A DNA stretch of 64,000 bases from an uncultured Clostridia bacterium (GTDB lineage Bacteria > Bacillota > Clostridia > Oscillospirales > Acutalibacteraceae). The notes beneath the pieces were generated by a model. The model saw only the letters and a list, made by a program, of their open reading frames with translations, was not told the origin of the DNA and did no database searches. Location: positions 124,001 to 188,000 of the forward strand of contig CALEHY010000010.1 of the NCBI GenBank assembly GCA_937876375.1, read 5' to 3'. Position numbers and translations under genes: made by a program. This document shows, piece by piece, positions 1 to 7,259 of the stretch. Numbering within the stretch: the first letter of the stretch is position 1; every line of letters starts with the position of its first letter.

Positions 1-863
1 TCGTGATATTTTTCGCCAAGTGTAATAAGCACAGGAGTGCGATACTTGTCACCCTCTGCTTGTGATACCTTTTCGCCAGCCATTGCTTTTTGGAATACAG
101 CCTCGATTTCGTCATCGCTAGCAATATCATATGGAACATAGTCGAATGCTTGGTCTGATACCTTACAGCCGACCTCGTCGAAATAATCGCATCTCTTTAA
201 TAGTGCAGTGATAACGTCCTTGTATGACTTAATTTCTATATCAGCAGCTTCGCCAAGTGCCTTTATATAATCAGCAAAGCCATCTAGGTGAATGTTTAGC
301 GCCTTGTCAGGTCTAAAGCTTGGTAGCACCTTGCAATCAAATCCGTCGACATTCTTTAGCTTTTTGTGATACTCTAGTGTGTCGATAGGGTCATCAGTGG
401 TGCAAACAACCTTTACATTTGATTTTGTGATAAGGCTTTGTGGTCTAAAGTCGCCATTTGCGATAGCCTCGTTTGCCTTGTCATATATCTCGCTTGCTGT
501 CTTTGCATTTAGTGGTGTTGTGATACCGAAATATCTCTGCAATTCGATATGTGCCCAGTGATATAGTGGGTTGCCGATACAGTACTGTAATGTCTCACCA
601 AATTTGATAAACTTGTCCTTTGGTGATGCGTTGCCAGTACAATATTCCTCATCAACGCCACAGCTACGCATAGCTCTCCACTTGTAGTGGTCGCCAGATA
701 GCCAAAGCTGTGAAATGTTTGACGGCTGTTCGTTTTCGTATATTTCTTTTGGACTTAGGTGACAGTGGTAGTCACATATTGGCATATCCTCTGCAAAGTC
801 GTGGAATAGCTTTTTTGCAGCAGGAGTGTCGAGCAAAAAGTCCTTGTCCATAAAATTGTTCAT
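1..863 (-). CDS. uxaC: Glucuronate (uronate) isomerase, 5' part; C-terminus outside window
   Basis: Isomerises glucuronate/galacturonate to fructuronate/tagaturonate, the first step of hexuronate breakdown in the cytoplasm. The reverse strand translates without interruption from an ATG at 863 for 287 codons and leaves the window. Family members are about 465 aa, so roughly 60% is present. Visible signatures are DYHCHLSP (residues 31-38, metal-binding histidines of the amidohydrolase-like fold), GDHYKWRAMR (57-66) and TTDDP (155-159). The start is supported by GGGAG seven bases upstream. It is divergent from the TM2 gene, with a 166-base AT-rich gap between them. No regulator or other hexuronate gene is visible on this side. 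Confidence 0.93.
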   Translation of the reverse strand, partial: MNNFMDKDFLLDTPAAKKLFHDFAEDMPICDYHCHLSPKEIYENEQPSNISQLWLSGDHYKWRAMRSCGVDEEYCTGNASPKDKFIKFGETLQYCIGNPLYHWAHIELQRYFGITTPLNAKTASEIYDKANEAIANGDFRPQSLITKSNVKVVCTTDDPIDTLEYHKKLKNVDGFDCKVLPSFRPDKALNIHLDGFADYIKALGEAADIEIKSYKDVITALLKRCDYFDEVGCKVSDQAFDYVPYDIASDDEIEAVFQKAMAGEKVSQAEGDKYRTPVLITLGEKYH

Positions 864-1029
864 TATGTTACTCCCGAATATCCATATTCTGTTTTATTAT
901 ATACCTATAATCTGTCTATTTCAATATTAAAAGAGTTGATTTTTTATATAAATATATGAATTGTAGATTGAATTTTTTAGTGATTTGATATACAATAAAT
1001 ATGAAATATATTTAGAGGAGGCATTTACT

Positions 1030-1578
1030 ATGTCATTTTGTCCAAATTGTGGCAAGGAGCTTGTCGAGGGCGAGGTTTGTACTTGTGCTAATCAGCCAGT
1101 AGAGGAGAATACAGCTCCACAGCCAGAAATCAATACTACAGAGGCTGCACCACAGCCAGAATACACAGCACCACAGCCAGAGTATGTTTCACCAGAATAT
1201 GCTGCACCTGACTATGCTGCTCCACAGCCAGATTTTGCGTATGGTGCACCATATTTCGCACCACCAGTTGCACCATCAAAGCCACAGCCTAGAAAGGATT
1301 ATCCAGAAGGATACAAGATTAGAAAGAAGTATGTTGCTGTTCTTCTTGGCTATTGCCTAGGTGTTTTTGGCATACATAATTTCTATCTTGGCAACAAGAA
1401 CAAGGGTCTTGCACAAGTACTTTTGGCAACAGTTGGCGCTATTTTCACCTTTGGTATCTCTACAGCAGCAGTTGCTATTTGGTCAATTGTTGAGACAACA
1501 CTGATTTTAACAGAGGATATCAACGCTGATGCAAACGGATTCAAAATCCAGACTCTTGAAGAGGCAATAAAGGACTAA
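1030..1578 (+). CDS. Zinc-ribbon TM2-domain membrane protein
   Basis: 182 aa. The N-terminus is a short zinc ribbon (CPNCG near residue 4, then CTC). It is followed by a low-complexity Pro/Gln/Glu/Tyr linker with repeated APQPEY-like units (about residues 25-90) and a TM2 domain: two membrane helices joined by GIHNFYLGN, the family's HxFYLG turn, ending with the second-helix AIWSIVE segment. The function of TM2 proteins in bacteria is unknown; the linker suggests a cytoplasmic tether or interaction region. An in-frame ATG lies upstream at 985, but the start at 1030 is chosen because GAGGAG lies just ahead of it and because the zinc ribbon begins there. A single-gene unit with its own terminator. 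Confidence 0.85.
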   Translation: MSFCPNCGKELVEGEVCTCANQPVEENTAPQPEINTTEAAPQPEYTAPQPEYVSPEYAAPDYAAPQPDFAYGAPYFAPPVAPSKPQPRKDYPEGYKIRKKYVAVLLGYCLGVFGIHNFYLGNKNKGLAQVLLATVGAIFTFGISTAAVAIWSIVETTLILTEDINADANGFKIQTLEEAIKD

Positions 1579-1608
1579 TCCTGTTACAAATCACAAAATG
1601 CTATTTAA

Positions 1609-1634
1609 AACGAGGTGCTGTCACCTCGTTTTTT
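1609..1634 (+). terminator. Rho-independent terminator after TM2 gene
   Basis: The stem CGAGGTG/CACCTCG, extended by A-T pairs, has a short loop and is followed by a run of T. It lies about 30 bases after the TM2 stop codon. Confidence 0.85.
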
Positions 1635-1681
1635 GTGTGATTGATAGAAAAATATGCTATTTATTCTTGCAATATTTACAA

Positions 1682-1710
1682 TTGAAAAAAATAGTACATA
1701 GTGGTACAAT
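1682..1710 (+). promoter_or_regulatory. Predicted sigma-A promoter for PRTase-like gene
   Basis: TTGAAA (1682-1687), a 17-base spacer and TACAAT (1705-1710), 24 bases before the start codon of the next gene. Confidence 0.6.
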
Positions 1711-1734
1711 GTAAAGAAAAAAGGAGTTTTTCCT

Positions 1735-2376
1735 ATGGCAAATATCTATACAATTAAAAGCAAGAGAAATGACAGAGTGTTCATCCATGTTATGCCTGGT
1801 CATTTTATTTCTGCAAATAATCATATGAACTATTATATCGGTACTTCCGATATAAAGCATAACCATAATGTGTCTACTGACGCTGCTATGCTACTAGCCG
1901 AGTACTACAACACAAATGACATACATATCGACACAGTTCTATGTCTATATGAAACACAGACACTTGGTGCATATATTGCTCATGAGCTATCTCGTCCTAC
2001 TATGATGTCACCTAACCCAGATGCTACAGTGTTCGTTATCGGATCAGAGTACGACGCTGCTGGCAACCTCATCTTCCGTGACAATCTTCGTCGTATGGTT
2101 ATGGGTAAGAATGTTCTTGTTCTTATCTCTTGTATCACCTCTGGTAGAACTATTGAGAGAGCTATGGAGAGTGTTCAGTACTATGGTGGCAAGGCTGTTG
2201 GTGTTGCATCTGTGTTCAGTGCACAGAGCTATGTTGCTGGCGTGCCTGTTAACTCTATCTTTACTACAGAGGATGTTCCTGGCTATACTGCTTTTCCAGC
2301 ACACGATTGCCCATTATGTCACAATGGCCATCCTGTTGACGCTATCAGCAATGGCTACGGATATAGCAAGCTATAA
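1735..2376 (+). CDS. Phosphoribosyltransferase-fold protein with degenerate PRPP loop
   Basis: 213 aa, resembling the type I (orotate-type) phosphoribosyltransferase fold. The segment VLVLISCITSGRTI (about residues 128-141) sits where active enzymes carry the PRPP loop (pattern VLVVDDVITTGGT). The two acidic residues that bind PRPP ribose are replaced by Ile-Ser, although the small-residue turn TSGRT is kept. The C-terminus has a CPLCHNGHPVDAI segment, possibly a metal-binding pair of cysteines. The start at 1735 has AAGGAG at a good distance. Monocistronic, between its own promoter and terminator. The family is often labelled orotate phosphoribosyltransferase; the altered loop makes an ordinary transferase activity doubtful, and a ligand-binding or regulatory role is an alternative. 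Confidence 0.7.
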   Translation: MANIYTIKSKRNDRVFIHVMPGHFISANNHMNYYIGTSDIKHNHNVSTDAAMLLAEYYNTNDIHIDTVLCLYETQTLGAYIAHELSRPTMMSPNPDATVFVIGSEYDAAGNLIFRDNLRRMVMGKNVLVLISCITSGRTIERAMESVQYYGGKAVGVASVFSAQSYVAGVPVNSIFTTEDVPGYTAFPAHDCPLCHNGHPVDAISNGYGYSKL

Positions 2377-2385
2377 TATGGATTT

Positions 2386-2412
2386 AAAGGTGGATTTTAT
2401 CCACCTTTTTTC
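2386..2412 (+). terminator. Rho-independent terminator
   Basis: AAAGGTGGAT and ATCCACCTTT form a 10-bp stem with a 3-base loop, followed by T's. Ends the PRTase-like gene. Confidence 0.85.
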
Positions 2413-2437
2413 TTTTGTAAAAGGTGTGATATCCCAC

Positions 2438-2465
2438 TTGACAAATATTTTTTATTTGATATAAT
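2438..2465 (+). promoter_or_regulatory. Promoter of the leuA T-box leader
   Basis: TTGACA (2438-2443), a 16-base spacer and TATAAT (2460-2465), about 310 bases ahead of the leuA start, which leaves room for the T-box leader. Confidence 0.8.
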
Positions 2466-2489
2466 ATGTTTACTGAAAATTAAACAGTA

Positions 2490-2750
2490 CCCATTAAAGA
2501 CTTTGACGCAGAAAAAGATTTTTCGTTTTAGTTTCAGCGAGTCGGCGTTTGGTGTGAGCCGATACAAGATGATTAATGCATAGCTCTCTGCTGAGTTGTT
2601 GCCCTGAATAGCAATCAATAGGGGCAGACGGTTGACCTCGTTATCGGTAAAGGCATTGATTGATGCTAAAGGGCAGATTGACCTTCTGTCGAAATAGGGT
2701 GGTACCGCGTGTTATAACGCCCCTATACTTTATGTGTAGGGGCTTTTTTT
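2490..2750 (+). promoter_or_regulatory. T-box riboswitch leader (leucine) of leuAB
   Basis: The T-box core AGGGTGGTACCGCG lies at 2696-2709. It is followed by a terminator whose arms GCCCCTATAC and GTGTAGGGGC (2719-2743) precede seven T's. Uncharged tRNA pairing with the core should favour the antiterminator. Stem I begins near GCAG (2508-2511), which can pair with CTGC (2588-2591). CTC (a Leu codon) lies just inside that helix at 2584-2586 and is the candidate specifier. The assignment to leucine rests on this and on the downstream gene. The 404-base gap before leuA is filled by the preceding terminator, the promoter and this leader. Confidence 0.9.
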
Positions 2751-2781
2751 ATGCTCCACACGAAGAAAGGAGATTATAATT

Positions 2782-4518
2782 ATGAAAAAAGGTTATGAAA
2801 AATATGTTCCATTTAAGCCAATAAATATCAAGGACAGAACTTGGCCTGATACCCCTATCACAAAGGCTCCTATTTGGTGCTCTGTTGATATGCGTGATGG
2901 TAATCAGTCCATCGTTGACCCTATGAATTTACAGGAAAAGCTTGAGTTCTTCCAGACCTTGCTCGACGTTGGCTTTAAAGAGATTGAGGTTGGTTTTCCA
3001 TCAGCCTCTGATACAGACTACGAGATATTGAGAACTCTTATCGAGGGTGGATATATTCCAGACGACGTTACTATTCAGGTGCTTGTTCAGGCTAGACCTC
3101 ATCTTATCAAGAAAACATTTGAGGCTATCGAAGGTGCAAAGAATGTAATTGTTCATTTCTACAATTCTACTTCAACTCTACAGCGTAAGGTTGTATTTAG
3201 AACAGATATGCAGGGCGTTATTGATATTGCTATCAGTGGTGCAAAGCTCATTTATGAGCTAACAGAGGAACAGAAGAAGGCTCATCCAGAGATGAATATT
3301 CGTTTTGAGTATTCTCCAGAGTCATTCTCACAGACCGAGGTTGACAATTCTATCGAGGTTTGTCGTCAGGTTATGGAGGAGCTTCATATCACAAAGGAGA
3401 ATCCAATTATCCTAAATCTTCCTAACACTGTTGAGTGTGCATCACCTAACTACTATGCTGACCAGATTGAATATTTCTGTCGCAATCTCCCTAACAGAGA
3501 GGCTGCTATTATCTCCCTACACCCACATAACGACAGAGGTGAGGGCGTTGCTGCTACAGAGCTTGGTCTTATGGCTGGCGCTGACAGAGTAGAGGGTACA
3601 TTGTTCGGTAATGGTGAGCGTACAGGTAATGTTGACGTTGTTACTGTTGCTATGAATATGTGGACACAGGGTGTTGACCCAGAGCTTGATTTCCACGAAA
3701 TCAACAAGATTAAGGAAGTATACGAACGTTGCACAAAGATGGAGGTTCCACCTCGTTGGCCATATGCTGGTGAGCTTGTGTTTACAGCATTTTCTGGCTC
3801 ACACCAAGACGCTATCAACAAGGGTAAGATCTATATGGAGGAAAGTGGAACAGAGCTTTGGGAAGTTCCATATCTACCTATTGACCCTGCTGATGTTGGT
3901 AGAGAGTATGAGCCTATCATCCGTATCAACTCACAGTCTGGTAAGGGTGGCACAGCATTCATCCTTGCACAGAATTATGGCATCAAGATGCCAAAGGCTA
4001 TGCACCCAGAGTTTGGTGCTGTAGTGCAAAAGGCTTGTGACGAAAAGGGCAAGGAGATTTCTCCAGCAGAGGTATTCGACCTATTCCAAAAGGAATACAG
4101 AAATGTTGCTGGTCCTTACAAGCTTCTCAACTACAAGGTTTACGAGGAGAAGAACGAAGAGGATTATCTCACAAATGTTAAGTTTGAGGGTACAATCAGA
4201 TATAAGGATAACGACCCAGTTCGTATCGAGGGTGAGGGCAATGGTCCTATCGGTGCATTCTGCCAAGCTATGAATGCTGTCGGCCTTGATAAGTACGAGT
4301 TCGTTGACTATAGCGAGCACGCTATCGCTGTTGGCTCTGACTCAAAGGCTATCAGCTATATCCATATCAAGAATCCAGAAGGCAAGGACGTATTTGGTAT
4401 CGGTGTTAGCCACAACATCAGCTACGCTTCAATGAAGGGTATCGTATGTGCTATCAACCGTGACCAAGAGGATACAGTTCGTGATGATACTATGCCTGGT
4501 ATCTTCGACATTTGCTAA
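2782..4518 (+). CDS. leuA: 2-isopropylmalate synthase, long (LeuA2) form
   Basis: Condenses acetyl-CoA with 2-oxoisovalerate, the committed step of leucine synthesis. 578 aa, the length of the longer LeuA type. It has a catalytic HMGL-like TIM barrel (about residues 30-320) with DMRDGNQS (36-43) and the metal-binding HPHND segment (about 247-251). A linker and the C-terminal leucine-sensing regulatory domain (about 430-565) follow. AAAGGAG precedes the ATG. It is the first gene of a two-gene operon with leuB, 26 bases apart, behind a T-box leader. Likely double control: tRNA-Leu charging on transcription and leucine feedback on the enzyme. leuC and leuD are not in this operon. Confidence 0.96.
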   Translation: MKKGYEKYVPFKPINIKDRTWPDTPITKAPIWCSVDMRDGNQSIVDPMNLQEKLEFFQTLLDVGFKEIEVGFPSASDTDYEILRTLIEGGYIPDDVTIQVLVQARPHLIKKTFEAIEGAKNVIVHFYNSTSTLQRKVVFRTDMQGVIDIAISGAKLIYELTEEQKKAHPEMNIRFEYSPESFSQTEVDNSIEVCRQVMEELHITKENPIILNLPNTVECASPNYYADQIEYFCRNLPNREAAIISLHPHNDRGEGVAATELGLMAGADRVEGTLFGNGERTGNVDVVTVAMNMWTQGVDPELDFHEINKIKEVYERCTKMEVPPRWPYAGELVFTAFSGSHQDAINKGKIYMEESGTELWEVPYLPIDPADVGREYEPIIRINSQSGKGGTAFILAQNYGIKMPKAMHPEFGAVVQKACDEKGKEISPAEVFDLFQKEYRNVAGPYKLLNYKVYEEKNEEDYLTNVKFEGTIRYKDNDPVRIEGEGNGPIGAFCQAMNAVGLDKYEFVDYSEHAIAVGSDSKAISYIHIKNPEGKDVFGIGVSHNISYASMKGIVCAINRDQEDTVRDDTMPGIFDIC

Positions 4519-4544
4519 TATAAATCAACTTTAAGGAGATTAAT

Positions 4545-5615
4545 ATGAAGGAATTTAATATCACCGTCCTAAAGGGTGACGGTATTGGACCAGAGATTGT
4601 TGATGAGTGCATTAAGGTACTCGACAAGGCTGGTGAAAAGTTCGATTTCAAGTTTAATTATGATTATCAGCTACTTGGTGGCTGTGCTATCGATGCAACT
4701 GGTGTGCCATATCCACAAGCGACAGCAGATGCTTGCAAGGCTTCTGACGCTGTTCTTCTAGGTGCTGTTGGTGGTCCAAAGTGGGACGATCAGCCTGGTA
4801 GCAACAGACCAGAAAAGGGTCTTCTTGCTATTCGTGAGGATTTGGGCTTGTTCGCAAATCTTCGTCCAGCAAAGATTTTTGCTCCACTAAAGTCTGCATC
4901 TCCTATTAAGGAAGAGATTATCGGTGATGGTCTTGATATCCTTATCGTTAGAGAGCTTACTGGTGGTATCTACTTTGGCGACAGAGGAACATATGAGGAG
5001 AATGGTGTTGTCGGTGCATATGACACAGAGAGATACACCTATCCAGAGATTAAGCGTATCGTAAAGGCTGGTTTTGAGTACGCTATGAAGAGAGAAAAGA
5101 GACTAACCTGTGTTGATAAGGCAAATGTTCTTGACTCATCAAGACTTTGGAGAAAGGTTATGGAGGAGACCTCTGCTGATTATCCAGAGGTTGAGGTATC
5201 ATATATGTATGTTGACAACTGTGCAATGCAGCTTGTTCGTAATCCTAACCAGTTCGACACTATCGTAACCTCAAATATCTTTGGTGATATTCTTTCTGAT
5301 GAGGCATCTATGATTTCTGGCTCAATCGGTATGCTCGCTTCTGCTTCACTTGCAGAGGGCACATTCGGTCTGTATGAGCCTATTCATGGCTCTGCTCCAG
5401 ATATCGCTGGTCAGGGCAAGGCTAACCCACTAGCTACTATCCTATCTGGTGCTATGATGCTTCGTTACACATTTGGTGAGATGGAAGCTGCTGAGGCTAT
5501 TGAAAAGGCTGTTGATACAGCACTTACAAAGGCTCGTACTCCAGATATCTATGAGGACGGATTTGACGCTGTCAACACTTCACAGATGGGCGACCTTGTT
5601 GCTTCGCTACTATAA
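4545..5615 (+). CDS. leuB: 3-isopropylmalate dehydrogenase
   Basis: NAD-dependent oxidative decarboxylation of 3-isopropylmalate in leucine synthesis. 356 aa, the normal length. GDGIGPEI (residues 11-18) opens the fold; RELTGGIYFG (about 138-147), a conserved Lys in the VDKANVL stretch and the metal-binding DILSDEAS segment (about 249-256) match the family. AAGGAG stands ahead of the ATG. The intermediate step, isopropylmalate isomerase (leuCD), is not encoded between leuA and leuB or elsewhere in the window, so it must lie elsewhere if the pathway is complete. A terminator follows 17 bases after the stop. Confidence 0.96.
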   Translation: MKEFNITVLKGDGIGPEIVDECIKVLDKAGEKFDFKFNYDYQLLGGCAIDATGVPYPQATADACKASDAVLLGAVGGPKWDDQPGSNRPEKGLLAIREDLGLFANLRPAKIFAPLKSASPIKEEIIGDGLDILIVRELTGGIYFGDRGTYEENGVVGAYDTERYTYPEIKRIVKAGFEYAMKREKRLTCVDKANVLDSSRLWRKVMEETSADYPEVEVSYMYVDNCAMQLVRNPNQFDTIVTSNIFGDILSDEASMISGSIGMLASASLAEGTFGLYEPIHGSAPDIAGQGKANPLATILSGAMMLRYTFGEMEAAEAIEKAVDTALTKARTPDIYEDGFDAVNTSQMGDLVASLL

Positions 5616-5631
5616 TTTATACAATGCCTAT

Positions 5632-5659
5632 GGAGCTGTCTTATGGACGGCTCCTTTTT
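5632..5659 (+). terminator. Terminator of leuAB
   Basis: GGAGCTGTC (5632-5640) pairs with GACGGCTCC (5646-5654) with one G-T pair, followed by five T's. Confidence 0.85.
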
Positions 5660-5681
5660 GTTTTGACAAATAATAATGTAG

Positions 5682-5710
5682 TTTACTTTTGATATGCGCT
5701 GTGGTATAAT
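5682..5710 (+). promoter_or_regulatory. Predicted promoter of the polyol-phosphate operon
   Basis: TTTACT (5682-5687), a 17-base spacer and a consensus TATAAT (5705-5710), 54 bases before the first start codon. Confidence 0.6.
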
Positions 5711-5764
5711 TACGATGTATATCTATGTGCAAAAATTCAGAAAAGGATGAGGTGAAAATCGACA

Positions 5765-7246
5765 ATGATTAGCGCAGATATGAAGATTGAAAAATTGAAT
5801 ATTAATGGCGCTACTGTTGATTTGACGGTCTCATTTGCTGTTGAAAAGCATATCCAATCACCAAGGGTCGCTATCATTTTTGAGTCTGGCGATGGTGATT
5901 ACAGACGAGTGCCAATGCTTGCTGTTTCTAATGGCAGTATTGTCACAGCTAGTGGCACTTATGACACCTCTGCTGTGTTCTACAAAAAGGTTGCAGATAA
6001 AGTGCAGATTAGTTTTGTGTTCAGTGATGGTACTGATTTGGGCAGTAGATACGAAACTGATATTGTTGTGGCTAATGATAGTAAGCGTGGTGCTAATCAT
6101 TTTCTTTCTTTATCTAATAGAGAAAAGGTAAAGGCTTTGGTTGGTCTTGCGCTTAACATATGTTCATTACCATTTAGATTGCTACCGATTAAGAATAACA
6201 GAGTATCATTCTTTACTAACAGAACAAAGGAGCCAACCGGCAATTTGAGGGCTGTTTATGGTGCTGTTAGCAGTATGGATAATGTTGACGTTCGACTATG
6301 CTGTCACTATGGTGGTGCTGTCAGTTCACTAAAGATGATATTTAAGTTTTTGTATCTGTATATGACCTCTAGGGTTGTGTATATTGATGATTATCTTCAT
6401 CCAATCAGCTATGTTAGCAAACGAAAGGGTGTGCACCTAGTTCAGCTTTGGCACGGGTGTGGTGCGTTCAAGACCTTTGGATTTTCTCGTATTCACAAGG
6501 AGTCTGTACTGGAGCTTTATTCACCTAATCATCGTCAGTATGATATCGCTGTTGTTAGCTCACCAGAAGTTATTGACCTGTATGCAGAGGCATTCGGTAT
6601 TAACAAAACAAAGGTGCTACCTCTTGGCGCTCCAAGGTGTGATGCTCTTGCTAATGATGATTACAAGGCAGAATTTAGGCACAACTTTTTTGAGCAGAAT
6701 CCACAGCTAGTTGGCAAAAAGCTATTGCTTTTTGCTCCAACATTTAGAGGTGGTGGCAATGGCGATTGTTTCTATCCTATGGAGCAGTTTGATGTTGACA
6801 GAGTGCTTGATGCTCTGGGTGATGAGTGGGCTGTTCTCATCAAACTTCACCCATATTTGACAGAAAAATTCACTTGCTCTAATCGTAATGCTGATAGAAT
6901 GCTTGACTGCTCAAGCAGTGATGTTAATGATATATTGATTGTTAGCGATTTTCTAGTCACTGATTATTCTAGCGTTATTTTCGAGGCATCGATTTTGGGC
7001 GTGCCTATGGCATTTTTGACATATGATTTAGAGGAATTTATCGAGAGTAGAGATTTTTATTTCGACTTTAAATCATTCATTCCTGGTCCTATTGCTCGAA
7101 ATGTTGACGAGGTTGTTGATCTTGTTCGTCAAAATGGCGACCCAGATGCAGTCGAGAGATTTAGACAGCATGCATTTGGCGATTCAATCGGCAATGCTTG
7201 TGAGAATTTGGTTGATTTGACCAACGAGCTTTTGGGCAGAAAATAA
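5765..7246 (+). CDS. TagB/TagF-like CDP-glycerol (polyol) phosphotransferase
   Basis: 493 aa. Predicted to transfer a polyol phosphate from a CDP-linked donor onto a membrane-lipid-linked or glycan acceptor, as in teichoic acid synthesis. The N-terminal 110 residues are a beta-rich accessory region. The Glyphos_transf domain follows, with VQLWHGCGAFKTFGFSR (about 225-241), LFAPTFRGGG (about 321-330), a Lys-Leu-His-Pro segment (about 360) and FLVTDYSSVIFE (about 396-407), which matches the nucleotide/phosphate-binding motif of the family. No long membrane helix. First gene of a four-gene operon (next gene 13 bases on). The actual polyol is unknown; the cytidylyltransferase and SDR downstream may make the donor, so CDP-glycerol is not assured. 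Confidence 0.85.
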   Translation: MISADMKIEKLNINGATVDLTVSFAVEKHIQSPRVAIIFESGDGDYRRVPMLAVSNGSIVTASGTYDTSAVFYKKVADKVQISFVFSDGTDLGSRYETDIVVANDSKRGANHFLSLSNREKVKALVGLALNICSLPFRLLPIKNNRVSFFTNRTKEPTGNLRAVYGAVSSMDNVDVRLCCHYGGAVSSLKMIFKFLYLYMTSRVVYIDDYLHPISYVSKRKGVHLVQLWHGCGAFKTFGFSRIHKESVLELYSPNHRQYDIAVVSSPEVIDLYAEAFGINKTKVLPLGAPRCDALANDDYKAEFRHNFFEQNPQLVGKKLLLFAPTFRGGGNGDCFYPMEQFDVDRVLDALGDEWAVLIKLHPYLTEKFTCSNRNADRMLDCSSSDVNDILIVSDFLVTDYSSVIFEASILGVPMAFLTYDLEEFIESRDFYFDFKSFIPGPIARNVDEVVDLVRQNGDPDAVERFRQHAFGDSIGNACENLVDLTNELLGRK

Positions 7247-7259
7247 GGAGATATTTTAG

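Noticed and set aside
2021..2464. Long open frame overlapping the PRTase-like gene in another frame
   Set aside because: Low-complexity Leu/Val/Ser peptide, no ribosome site, and it crosses the terminator and the leuA promoter.
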